DNA from: Amphimedon queenslandica
Taxonomy: Eukaryota > Porifera > Demospongiae > Haplosclerida > Niphatidae
Direction: 5' to 3'
Length of the DNA: 64,000 nt
Assembly: GCF_000090795.2 (NCBI RefSeq)
Contig: NW_003546326.1
Location: forward strand, 85,406 to 149,405
A model generated the notes under the pieces. The model did no database searches. It worked only from the letters and a program-made list of their open reading frames with translations, and had not been told where the DNA came from. Below, in pieces: positions 11,115 through 22,802 of this stretch. The position numbers and the translations under genes are program-made. How positions within the stretch are numbered: position 1 is the stretch's first letter; each line of letters starts with the position of its first letter.

Positions 11115-14100
11115 TAATAATAATAATAATAAAATAATAATAATTATAATACATGTATATTTTAAAATGTATCACTAATTTAATTATACATGTAGCTCCA
11201 AAATTAAAATATCTGAGCTATTATGTTACCTCGAACGTAGGACACATTCCTCTTGTTTCTTCCAAGACAGAGTTTAATGCAGAGGATGATGGCAGCTATG
11301 AATATTGCCAGTCCAATGACTGAGGGTATTATTATGACATAGAACTGCCATGTTCTAGTAGTCGGCTGGACCGTTGGAGTCACTGTAGGGGAAGCTAAGG
11401 GGAGACAATATATGAAAATCTTGTATATCAAGTTTGAGCAGATTATGATCAAATTTGGATTTTTTATGAATTTTTAAAGTTCCTCAAAAATTGGGCCAAA
11501 GTCCTTGTACTATAGTACAGGGTCACTGGCTAAATTTCGCCAAAAATGGCTAGAAGAGAATTCTGCATTTTTATAATTTTTTCTGATACATATACATGTT
11601 CTTATGTTGTATATCAAGTTTGAGCAGATTCTGATCAAATTTGGATTTTTAAAGAATTTTTAAAGTTGCTCAAAAATCGGGCCAAAGTCCCTGTACTATA
11701 GTACAGGGTTGTTGGCCAAATTTCACCAAAAATGGCTAGGAGAGAATTTTGCATTTTTATAATATTTTCTGATACATATACATGTACTTATGTTGTATAT
11801 CAAGTTTGAGGAGATTCTGATTGAAGCTAGTTGGATTTTTTTACAAATTTTTAAAGTTGCTAAAAAATCAGGCCAAATAATCTCAGTGAGTGTATGTGTG
11901 TGTGTGTGTCGTCTTACTGATAAAAACACGATAAGGATTACTGGGATATCCTAAACCACCTGAAGAAGATGCATAAACATAAACTAAGTATTCGTGTTCA
12001 ACCTAAAAAAATAAAGAAATAATAAAAATGATTTAAAATGATCTCATGCATCAAATCAAATCTGATGTATATATATATATATACACATTAATGACTGCAT
12101 CTACATGTATGTGCAATATCCTTCATCCTATCTCTTTCCTTACAGTTAAAGACGTGACTGTGATATCATAAACATCTCTAGCAGCACTTCGAGGGATGAA
12201 GTATCTCCCTCTGTTATTAGTAGTCACATCAGTCGTTACGTCAAACATGTCAACAATGTAAGTATTGTTGATGCCATTCCAGGAGCTATCATTGATTCCG
12301 CTCCAGTACAGCTTTATCTGAGTATAGTCCTCATTGTACGGTGAAGTATGGTTTATTACCATTGGAATACCATCTGGAGCTACATGTAAAAAGGAGAGGA
12401 GAGAAAGAGATTATTTTTGGATATTATTATATAATTATTTATTTGTTGTAGTAGAAAATAAAAGAAATGCCTACGCTCAAACATCAAAAAGATGCTACCA
12501 TGGAGACATAGCAACAGAGATAGAATCTCTTGGCAATGGATGTGTGTCAAGTGACTGGGAATGTGTTTCATCATAAAAAAGAAAGAGAGAGAAAATGTGT
12601 ACACGTATGTGAGTGTAAGTGTATGGGTAGGGCTGGAAGTCATGTTTTATTCATGTCACATCATAATCTGGTCTTAATTAGACCTCACTCAATGCATTTT
12701 AGGCATACATTTTAGTCTGGCTCATCTTTAAAAGATTTTTTATAATGCACAATTGCTTTTACATAATTATATACTATATATATATATATACATGTATCCT
12801 ACTAATAATTATATACACTGCTAGTAGTCAGGCAGTCAAGCAGCTTAAGGAGGTGGTAATGTTCATAATTGCATTGAAATTTCTGACATTCTTGGCATCA
12901 ATTAAACCGAGAAGCTGTCAACGAGTGACAACTGATTATTAATTAAGAGAAATAGGAAAAGAGAAAGAGAGAGGAGATATATTACGTCTTGAAATTGTGC
13001 ACCGACTAACAGGCTGAACAGCTAGACTGAACCTGTCTTCAAGCCTGCTCCTCACTGAGAAATAGTATTCAGTAAAGCCAGGGAGTCTATCAGTGTCTGC
13101 TGTTGTATTTTCAAGAGTTACATTAATGTAGCTATAGGAGGAGGTTGATGGCCTCCAATACAGAACTTGATAACCAATCACACTGGTTATATTGGATGGA
13201 GGCTATAAAAGTAGAAGAAGGTAGATCATAATCTGACTATAAGAAACATTTATTTTAGATAGTGTACACACATACAAGCCAAATTAATTTATTAATCAAA
13301 ATTAATGTAGCACAGAGCCATGGAGGGCACACACGCATGCATAGACATCAAAGACATTAACAAAACATTTTGATTAGAACAAAATATACTACAAGTTTAC
13401 TTCAAAACAAGTCACAACATCGCCATAGAGAGTGATCAAACAAAAAGAAAAAGTAACACCCCACACAAACACTCACACACACACACAGTATCCTATTTAC
13501 AGACTGTAAATGTACATGTACATGTACATACATGTACATGTACATGTATATGTGTGTGTGTGTGTGTGTGCAATACATTGGTACGTGTATACACATTGAC
13601 TGGAGTATTAATGGTAATGCTTAAAAAGGACAAAGAATGAGCACAAAAGATGAAACGTGTCCTTTACACTCAATAAAAAAAGATGCCTATATCCACAAGT
13701 CATGCACGCACTAGTAATATCCTTCTTGTACTCTACAAATCGAATTAGGCCAGACTAAAAAGGTGAGCAGTCCCACCACACAATACCACAATAGTAACTC
13801 CTTCAGACTAGGTGGTGGTGCATGGACATACCTGTCACTCACTCTAGCAGTGATGGAACACACTACCTCAATCACACACTACATGACTAATGAGTAACCA
13901 AGTAATCATGTTTATAAAAATACACTTTCTAATGATAACACAAGGAAATCTCAAATACATGTATACACGTACATGTAGTGGTTTACTGTTAGTAATTAGG
14001 ATTCATTAGTAAGAAGGAGAAATAGGCCTGGCCAATGAATGGATATGTTTGTATATAAAGCTAATAAGTGAGCTAATTAGAAAGTTATGTATAAATATTA

Positions 14101-17100
14101 ACAAATAAGGGCAAGATATAATTAACTAAGCTAGATGAATAGTCTTTAATCAGAAAATACATGCAGGCAGTAGGATTGATGTGAGCTCACGGCTCAGTGA
14201 CACTAATCATCATTAAATCACCTTTAAATGATGATTGTTGGACAATGTGGTCAAAAGGAAGGAGGAAGGATGAGAGACATAGAAATATGTGCAGCTCAAT
14301 ACTACGTATTGTCCCAACTTTCTTTCAAGTGTTTTGTTACATGCACGGTATTCTCCATTGCTTATTTAGTAACGCTCACTCCATTAGAAAGTATTAATAA
14401 GTACATGGGATTCCTGCACACCTAATGCCTTTTCTTAGTAGAGGATAAATTGAAGCAAATAAGTAAGCAGGCAAATGCCTTTTCTGAGAAATGTAATGAC
14501 ACTTAGCTAATGTAACAAGCAGTAGATTCACTGACACAACAACAATCAAAACATCATACACACGTATACATGTACATGGACTCTCGCTACATGCATTATA
14601 AAAACAAAATTTGACAATTGTTCTCTCTTTCCTTCCCTCCCTCTCTCTCCCTCCCTCACTCTCTCCCTCCCTCTTACTCTCTCTCTTTCTTCCTCTCCCT
14701 CTCTCTTGATTACTGGTAATACATACATTACATGTCTGAGCATTAATTAACTAGATTAGGAAAGTTCATAAATGTACAAATGAACACAAACGCGCGGACA
14801 TAAAAGCTATCATCTATCAATAAACTCACATCCCACCGAAGCATCATAACACCAGGAAGGGTCTGACTCTCCGTAGCATTGAAATTCTGAGGATGATAAC
14901 CTACATGTATATATAAGATAAAAATAATGTTACGCTAACGTATGGTAGAGATGTACATGTACATGTATGCATGAGTGCAAGTGAACAGTGTATTATAGAC
15001 ATAATAGGAGGGATTGGGGGAGGTGAGAGTGATAACAGCAGCTGTGGTGGACACCAGTCCATCTGTCAGTCTCCACAAACAGAGGGACTAGATCACAAAG
15101 AGGCTGTTTACTAATAACAAACTCAAAGGAGGGAAGACATGCCATTAGGCCTGCAATCATTGAGTGAGCACAGAGCATAGTGGCGATGCTAGGGGTACAG
15201 TTAGTGAGCATTCAAAGTAAAAGAGTACAAAAGTGTCAGGAATTCTTTTATATTGAGTACGTGCGAGTGATTGCATAGCAGGGGCTGCCTTGTGTGACCA
15301 CAAAATACAAAGATGGCAACAAATTGTAGTCTTTGGCTAATTATAGACACAAAAAAGAAAGGGATAGAAAGAGAGAAAAAGAAATATTATTTAAAAAGAG
15401 AGAGAGAGGGAGTGCGAAGCAGACATAGATACAATACAATAACAGAAACACATTCTCTAGTCAAGGAAGCTTTTAGAAAGTTTAAACACGAACACTGGGA
15501 CATATGTGTTTGAAATTCATGGAATTCATGGACTTAAAAGCAAAATGTAATTTTCCTGACTCCTATTAGTCTACTAAACTGTCTGCCTCACCCTCTCTTG
15601 TCATAACCAACACATACTCACACTGTTATACCCATTCTCCCCCTCTATAATGCACACGCATTATTATTATTATAAAACATAATTATACTGCAAATGAAAT
15701 ACAATAATGATTATGATAGACGGAACAAATTAAGAGCAATAGAAAGGGAAAGAGAGGCTGCTATATACGTGTGTGTGTGCTAAGGTTTTCAAAACAAAGG
15801 TGCAGATAACAAACGATAATGAGCAACAAGATAACAATTATAAACATAACCTCATACACATACACACACACCTTCACTCTACATCCTTCAATCGTCCTAA
15901 TAAGTATCAATTACAATACTATGTTTTCAGAAACCAACACATTCAAAGAGTCCCCAGTGACATAAAGTGAATGTGAGTGATGCGAATGAGAGATAAAGAT
16001 GGGAACTANNNNNNNNNNNNNNNNNNNNNNNNNNNNNNNNNNNNNNNNNNNNNNNNNNNNNNNNNNNNNNNNNNNNNNNNNNNNNNNNNNNNNNNNNNNN
16101 NNNNNNNNNNNNNNNNNNNNNNNNNNNNNNNNNNNNNNNNNNNNNNNNNNNNNNNNNNNNNNNNNNNNNNNNNNNNNNNNNNNNNNNNNNNNNNNNNNNN
16201 NNNNNNNNNNNNNNNNNNNNNNNNNNNNNNNNNNNNNNNNNNNNNNNNNNNNNNNNNNNNNNNNNNNNNNNNNNNNNNNNNNNNNNNNNNNNNNNNNNNN
16301 NNNNNNTGAAGTGAGGCTTAGTTTTCATAACAGAGAAAATAAGAGCAAGAAGTCATCAACCACGCTATAATACAGGCAGACTCATACAGAGTATAGTCGA
16401 GACATTACAAAGTGACAAGGTTCATGCATTCAGACTGATGCAGGCATTCATAATCACAGCAGCCTCAAATTATAGATCAGAGACAGACAGAGCTACTACA
16501 TGCCTGACAGGGTAGAGCCTATTACTAGCTACAAATATTTGGCTTTCCTTGATCTTGTTATAATAATAAGTTGAACTCACACACTACGCATACAGTGCAT
16601 GCGCGTGCGTGCTACTACAAAAGATTTATATGTTTGGTGTGCTATTTGCAAAAAATTAAAAGTACAGAGGAATAGAGTAAAGTCATGTGGTCCAAACAAG
16701 CCCAGATACACTGTAGACATACAACACAAATTAGAAGTATATGCATGTGAATATATTATTTAAATGGAAATGAGCGAAAACATAAAGCAAAACTGTAATC
16801 TAATGGAATGGAGACAAAGTGATAATATTTAAAGGTGGTCATTCCTCTCTGTATGTACAATGTACGTACATACATGCTATTAGTGAAAAATCTAACAATT
16901 AAAATACATTACCAAGTGTTTGCTTGCAATACAAACAAGGCCAAGCCCAATAGACAAAGTGTGAATATAATTTGTCAGAAAACATGTGTATACATGACAC
17001 ACACAGACATCTCACCTCTCTCTCTCTCACTCTCTCTAAAATGATGTGCAAGCAAAAATGTTATAAAGATAAAATGCATAATGATCCAGTGGGTAAGAGA

Positions 17101-17521
17101 AAGCTACACTGAAGCTTAAAGTATAAGAAAGGAACACACAAAAGCAAATAGTTTTAAAGAGAAGAGAATGAAGTCATGTTTCACCAAAGCATTCTATCAA
17201 AATGCCAAAAAACAATAATGGTGAGACAACAAAGTGAAACACAAGTTGATTAGCAAAAAATTAGAGTTTCACTTACCACTGGATGGTCCATCATTTTCAA
17301 ATGATATGTCAGATACTATAGAGAGAGAGAGAGAGAGAGAGGAGGTGAAAAGAGGGAGGGGGAGGGAGAGAAGTAAAAAGGGAACAAAGAGATAAAGTTT
17401 ACATCAATGAGAATTTGACACCACACTAAACTAACTAACCATCTCTAGCAGAACCGAGTCCCACGATGGAAAAGAGCAAAGAATAGAGAGCGAGCCCTCT
17501 CAAAGAGCACCCAAGAGCCAT
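9175..17521 (-). CDS. Type I membrane receptor: signal peptide, two FN3 domains, TM, long Tyr/Pro/His-rich tail
   Basis: Ten exons join in phase to 724 codons: 17521-17440, 17315-17277, 14900-14830, 13202-12986, 12379-12144, 12002-11918, 11394-11230, 11016-10977, 10919-9782, 9276-9175. Residues 1-25 form a signal peptide (LALYSLLFSIVGLGSA). Two fibronectin type III domains follow at about 41-137 (LRWDPP, GYQVLYWRP, YYFSVRS) and 138-240 (IKLYWSG, HEYLVYVYA). A Thr/Pro stalk leads to one transmembrane helix at about 261-286. The 440-residue cytoplasmic tail is rich in His, Pro and Ser and comes mostly from one 1.1-kb exon. It carries tyrosine motifs YEVP (~475), YSEIP (~567), YDNQ (~584) and YSDIP (~599), and SH3-type PPVPPHR. 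These look like SH2/SH3 docking sites, which is inference. No known receptor family was recognised. Confidence 0.85.
9504..9772. mobile_element. TACCGTATAGC-family MITE-like element (degenerate copy) in receptor intron
   Basis: This shares GGCGAAT.GCTAAATTTT, GATTGGCGAATTAG and CATGCCATTGAG with the better-preserved copy at 36647. Its right end (CCTCCAAAATTTCCCACTATACAGTA) mirrors that copy's terminus. It lies directly beside the donor site at 9781 in the last intron of the FN3 receptor gene. Confidence 0.65.
11076..11150. repeat. AAT trinucleotide microsatellite
   Basis: A near-pure AAT tract in the receptor intron between the exons at 10977-11016 and 11230-11394. Confidence 0.9.
11445..11880 (+). 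repeat. Tandem 185-bp-family array, about 2.5 units, in receptor intron
   Basis: Two-plus units contain CTGATACATATACATG, TGTATATCAAGTTTGAG and the palindrome CCCTGTACTATAGTACAGGG, which is perfect at 11689-11708. They lie between the TM exon (11230-11394) and the FN3 exon (11918-12002). Confidence 0.88.
16009..16306. other. Assembly gap (run of N, 298 bases)
   Basis: Unresolved bases in the 2.4-kb second intron of the FN3 receptor gene. Reading frames crossing it are meaningless. A small receptor exon could be hidden here, but the flanking exons already join in phase. Confidence 0.99.
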
Positions 17522-18233
17522 GAGAGGAATAGAGAGAGAAAGAGATTAGCCTAAGGCCAGAAAAGAAATTCAAATAGGAAGGAGTGTCGCCTGTGTCGGA
17601 AAGTGAACACTATAAATATTGCTTCCTTGCAAACCCTCAAGAGGATTAGAATCGACTGTGATCTCAACAGCAAGAGTCAGGACACTAACTGTGACTAACA
17701 AGAAGCGGATCTACCAGGCTCAGCTCGCCTTTGAAGACTACTTACCACATGCACTATCCTAAATTCTAAAATTACACCCGCAGGAAATATTAATTGACTA
17801 GTTAATGTAGTTATTATTTATTAAACCAATCACGGGTGGGCATCAGGAAATGCTACAAAAAGATATTAAGAATTTTTTGCTTTTTGCAATGAAAAATGAA
17901 ACATCATGTAGCTAAGAGTTTTTGCATGTAGTATGAAATTCGCCTTTAGGTTTATATCTATGCCAATAAGGTCCATACCCTGCTGCCATTCTGTCAGCAT
18001 TGCTCTTACTAGCTACATTGCTTTGTGTGAACTTCTGTTTGCAACACAAAGTAGTACCATCATACCAGGAACTGCTGCTCTAATATCATGCAACCTAAAC
18101 CACAAGCTGTTTCCATCCATTCAGAAACGGGCCAAACATACCAACAAATTACCCGTTGTCACAGCAACGGGAGCCACACCTCATTTGTGGACAAAGCAAA
18201 GCAAGCACAAGGTGCGTGTGATTGTGTGCGTGA
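17522..18233. promoter_or_regulatory. Divergent promoter region, FN3 receptor / sirtuin
   Basis: These 712 bp separate the start codons of two genes transcribed away from each other, so both promoters and 5' UTRs must lie here unless upstream non-coding exons exist. No TATA box or named element is claimed. A 112-codon frame at 17933-18271 overlaps the sirtuin start in another frame and has no recognisable domain. Confidence 0.55.
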
Positions 18234-21200
18234 ATGTTGTTGAGGAGTTCTGCTCGTTTATTGAGACGTAAGCAGCAACATCTGCCATCAAAGGCTTCCT
18301 CTACCAACCTCCTTTTCCTCCTACTCAGGAAAATGTCTTCAGCTGCAGTCCTACCTGGTCACTCCTCAGGGAGACTGGGGAGACTAATGCAGAGTCCTTT
18401 CTCCAGGACAGAGTTGTACAATGCAACCACGGGGGACTCTTTTATGAGCCACGGGAGAAAAAGCAAGAAGAAAAAGACTAGCTCAAAATCAAAGACAAAA
18501 CTACGAAAAGTCTCGACTAAAAGCTCCTCCCCCTCCTCTTCCTCAAAGAAAACTAAACACACTTCAACAACCCACACACCGTATCTACGATCATATCCTG
18601 CCGCTTCAACTCTAGTGGGTGTGGATTCTGGTTCCCCTATAACTAAGAGACACAACTACTCCTCCTCTGCCTCTTTTCTGAGACCACACCCACAAGCAAC
18701 ACTGAAAAGCCACTCTCATACGGAATACGGGAGTCCCTCTAAAGTCCTTCTCAGTCTCAACCCGCCCCAGCCTCGTTCAGCAATCAGCATTCGTCTATCC
18801 CCGAGCGTGGGAACAAGGTTTTTGAGTTACGGTAGGAATCAAGGACCTGCCGGCAGTGAGTTCACCATCGAGAGACTGGCTCATGACCTCGCTAAAATGA
18901 AATTTAAAAAGATAATTGTAATGACAGGAGCTGGCATTAGCACCAGCAGTGGAATACCAGATTTTAGGTAGAGAAGGAGAGAGGGAGGGGGAGAAGGGAA
19001 GGGAAGGTGAGAGAAGGGAAAGGTGAGATTAAGGCCCTGTTTACACAGCAACGCAAAATGTGTCATTTTTAACACCGGTTTCGTTTTCGTAGAATTCTAT
19101 CGAGATTCTATCTTGTTTTCATTTGTTTCCGGCTGTGCAAACAGAAGTATAAAACAGGCACAAAACTGTACCAATTGCAGCATTTTTGTTGCTGTGTAAA
19201 CGCAGCCTAAAAGTGTAGACATCACTCATTTTAATCAATCATCAAATCTTGTTTACATTACGGCCTTTGCTCTTAAACATTATGTTCACTCTACTTACTC
19301 TAGGACACCTGGTACTGGGCTTTACGACAACCTCAAGCAGTATAGGATACCAGAGCCGACGGCCATTTTTGACATCACGTACTTCTCTCGAAATCCAAAG
19401 CCTTTCTTTACTCTAGCACAGGAGCTGTATCCAGGGAAATACTCGCCTAATTCAGTCCATTACTTCATCAAGTTATTGCAAGAGAAAGGTTTCTTGCTCA
19501 GAAATTATACTCAAAACATTGACGGGCTTGAGAGATGTAAGCAGCTACACTGCATATACATGTACCTTGACAATAAAGTTATAATAATTCATAATTTCTC
19601 TCTTGTCCCCTCTCTTTAGTGGCTGGTATTAAATCAAGTAAGCTAGTTGAGGCTCATGGCTCCTTCTCAACTGCTTCCTGTACACTGTGTCATGCTAAAC
19701 ACAACTCTGATGATGTCAAGGTATAATTAATCAGTCTTGCATCTCTCTCTCTCTGTTTGCTTTCTATGTTGCTTTTGGCAATAACAATAAACCGTTTTTG
19801 TTTCCTCTCTACATTTTATCCCCTCAGGCTGCAATAATGAGCTCTACTATACCCAAGTGTAAACACAAGTTCTGTTCAGTGAGTATAATAGCCTCTTTAT
19901 GTACATGTACATCTACTTGTATTTCTAATTCTTTAGGGTGTCGTGAAACCTGATGTTGTGTTCTTTGGTGAAGATCTTCCTCAACGGTTCCACGCTCTTC
20001 GTTGTGTTGACTTTGCGCACTGTGACCTACTGATAGTAATGGGAACATCACTAGAGGTAGTAAAGCAATGATAATAATAATAATAATAATAATAATAATT
20101 TTAATGATCTCTTTCTCTTGTCATGTACTATTACTTAATGCCTTGCATGCTTCTCTGATGAATGTCAGACTCCCCACACATCCCTCCCTTATGCCTTTGG
20201 GACATTCCTTCCGTTATTATTTCAAGCTTGCTACATGAACTTTGTGATAGTAATAATTTGTCACTTCCATTCAAATGTGAAGGTCAATGGACACCAATGA
20301 GTGACTATAATAGTCATCACTTAACTCTCTGTATTGACACCTAATTGTGATGCTCTTGTTAAGTCAGTCTCATGTACAAGTACATATAAATGTAGTCTAC
20401 ATGATCATATTGATACTTTAATTTAGCCTCTTATTCTTTTAATGTTACAGTAACTCTTATCTTTGCCTTAAAGTCTATTATCTCTATACACTCTCACCTT
20501 TTTGCTTCATTTAGATATTTATAGTAAATATTCGCTACATAATTAGGTTGTATTATTTACTATCGGCACAATTTAAAATTTCATTAAACTCTTGTGGGAA
20601 TATATGCATTTCAAAGGACCGTTATATCCTGTATCTATGTTTATTTGCCTGTATGATCACTGAAATATCATCATTAGATCATGATGTGCATACACATGTC
20701 CATGTACAAGTATGGCATGATACAGCCTTTTATGATACACATTACACAATGTATCCAGATTTTACTTTTATTCTATTTTTTAAACATGTTTTAAAGTTAC
20801 ATGTACATGTACACGTAATGTGCTTATAATAATATTCAATTCATGTGCAAGCTAAATGATGCATGGCTTTTTTATTCTACTGTTATACATGTACATGTAG
20901 GTCGAGCCTTTTGCCAGTTTAGCTACATCAACCCGTTTTGATACTCCTCGTGTACTTATCAACCGAGAGCTAGTAGGACCTTTTAAGCACCAAAGAAAAA
21001 GACCCATGGACCTCTCCCTAACCGGAGACCTCACGGATCAGATTAGTGAACTAGTAAGACTGGCTGGCTGGGAACAAGACCTCAGCGAACTGATGAGTAA
21101 CGGGAGAGAGAGAACCAAAGAAGCTTCAGACATTCCTAGCAATAAAAGTGATGAATCTTGTGTACAAAGTATTACAAGTACTGATTGTGATCAGGGAACA

Positions 21201-21302
21201 TCAGAAGGGGCTGAGGTTACGCCCAGTTCCAGTGGTATCGAGGAGGAACTATCACAAGAGTTTAGTAAGATAAAGATAGACAAGGAACGAGAAAATACTT
21301 AG
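18234..21302 (+). CDS. SIRT3: Sirtuin, SIRT3-like NAD-dependent protein deacetylase (mitochondrial type)
   Basis: Six exons give 546 residues: 18234-18967, 19304-19536, 19620-19720, 19828-19878, 19937-20056, 20901-21302. The catalytic core runs from about 210 to 480. It contains the NAD-binding [23 protein letters not shown], the catalytic His in [24 protein letters not shown] and GTSLEVEPFASL. The chosen start gives [15 protein letters not shown], an Arg-rich amphipathic leader like a mitochondrial presequence, which favours SIRT3 over SIRT2. A later Met (MSSAAVLPG, residue 33) could yield a form without this leader. Residues 35-205 are Ser/Lys-rich and poorly conserved. One zinc-binding pair is normal (CTLC), but the second reads CKHKFC, that is C-X4-C instead of C-X2-C. 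An acidic Ser/Glu tail of about 70 residues follows the core. Confidence 0.92.
19030..19210. mobile_element. MITE-like element with ~20-bp terminal inverted repeats in sirtuin intron 1
   Basis: The left end AAGGCCCTGTTTACACAGCAAC is mirrored at the right end by GTTGCTGTGTAAACGCAGCC. The 181-bp element has no coding capacity. The termini resemble those of non-autonomous hAT-type elements; this class is an inference. It fills roughly half of the intron at 18968-19303. Confidence 0.7.
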
Positions 21303-21501
21303 AAAGGAAATGGCTAGTGGGTGAGCCAGTTCTCTTGTCTTTTTTGCAGTTGATTTTTACAACTTTGCTTTTTGTAATATTAAATTTATTATGTCTCTTT
21401 TCTATTTATTGTTTTTGTACTCAGTCCTTTGTTAAAAAATCAATTTTTCTAATGTAAGATTCCGTATCTTTTCAAATTATTCGTGATTGAAAGCCACGCC
21501 C

Positions 21502-22641
21502 ATGAGATGCCCCACCCTTCAAAGTAATATTGAAATCAGCAGCATGGAAGACAATGTCCATTCCATTGAAGTCTATTTGCACCCAGTGGCAGCTTTTGCC
21601 ATTATAGACAGCCACGAGAGGCGCTCGAAAGACAACCAAACCCGAGTCATAGGCTCACTCCTAGGAACAAAGACGCCTGATGGAGTGTACGAGGTAATTT
21701 ATTAAAAATATTATTATTTTAAAATGGTTGCACTCTCTTTTGTTAGATCTCTTCTGCTTATCCCGTCCCACATAGCGAGTCAGAGGAAGAGGTGGCCATT
21801 GACATGAAATACGAGCAGTCGATGTACCAGCTTTATAAGACCATCAATCCAACTGACGTTGTCCTCGGATGGTATGAGATGGAAATATATTGAATTACGT
21901 TTGCTTGATTTATTTATTAATTTTATAGGTATGCAACAAACTCCACTATTAAGATGCACTCTGTCCTCATTCACGATTATTACAGCAAGAGAGACCCGCC
22001 TCCTGTCTACCTCACCTTTGATTGTAAGATGAGGAGTGGACGATTAGACATCAAAGCTTACGTCAGGTATGTATAATACAAAAAAAGATTATAATAATGT
22101 CTCTTTCTTTTGTTTCAGGTGTTCTTTAGGCGTTGAAACAAAAGGCTACATCTTTTCTCCTATCCCAATCAAAATGGCGTACTACGATCCAGAGAGAGCG
22201 GCTGTCAATCTACTCAGGCAGAGCATATCAACGGATACTAACGAGACTCCAATTAAAACTGGTTTAGAACGTTTTGAAAATGTTCTAGGCAGCCTTGAAG
22301 ACTCAATCGATGGTCTTTTGGCATACGTAGAGAAAGTGAAGGTTAGAAGAAAGCCAAAAGGTGGGATTTTGTTATTGTATCATTTTGTAGAGTGGAGATA
22401 TACCAGCTGACAGTAAGATAGGACGTCTTTTGATGGAGCTCGTTTCAAAAGTCCCCAAATTGGATCCAAACCAGTTTGACAAGATAATGAACAACACAAC
22501 ACAGGCAAGAAAAATACAGTGTCAAGGAAAAATATTCTCTCTCTGTATTTGTAGGATCTCCTCATGATAGTATACTTGACTAATTTGACAAAGACTCAAC
22601 TGGAATTAGGCGAACAAGTAGCTCACATACCTTCTAATTGA
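21502..22641 (+). CDS. EIF3F: Translation initiation factor eIF3 subunit F (MPN domain)
   Basis: Six exons encode 292 residues: 21502-21693, 21747-21871, 21929-22066, 22119-22341, 22391-22504, 22555-22641. The protein is a non-catalytic MPN (Mov34) subunit of the eIF3 complex that recruits ribosomes to mRNA. Signature segments are VYLHPVAAFAIIDSHERR, VIGSLLGTK, VPHSESEEEVAIDM, VVLGWYAT and SVLIHDYYSK, then SADxx-like GDIPADSKIGRLLMELV and DLLMIVYLTNLTKTQL. A second Met 14 codons downstream (MEDNVH) is an alternative start. Intron 5 (22505-22554) begins GCAAG rather than GT, a probable GC-AG intron. The gene starts 199 bp after the sirtuin stop on the same strand and converges with GPN1 161 bp downstream. 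Confidence 0.95.
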
Positions 22642-22802
22642 TTCCTATTAAGAATTGTGTTTTCAATGAACAATATTAAATTATATAAAAAAAAGAAATA
22701 AATTTCATTTGATGTTGCTTAGCTCTCTCTTTTTCCCCTACTTCTCCAATAATGATTGAATGTTGAAAGAAAAGAATATTTGTCATCGTGGTAAAGGTGA
22801 TG

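Noticed and set aside
15927-16370. Frames crossing the N run at 16009-16306
   Set aside because: Unknown bases cannot be coding evidence. The same applies to 54034-54930 apart from the separately supported CBL exons.
17933-18271. 112-codon plus-strand frame upstream of the sirtuin
   Set aside because: No recognisable domain. It overlaps the sirtuin start in another frame and lies in the divergent promoter/leader, so it is at best an upstream frame.
18359-18655. 98-codon minus-strand frame opposite the sirtuin N-terminus
   Set aside because: Antisense shadow of the Ser/Lys-rich coding stretch; the acidic Glu-rich run mirrors Ser/Pro codons.
21303-21501. SIRT-eIF3f spacing (199 bp, same strand) considered as an operon
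   Set aside because: Same-strand closeness is common in this compact window. There is no evidence for polycistronic RNA or a spliced-leader acceptor.
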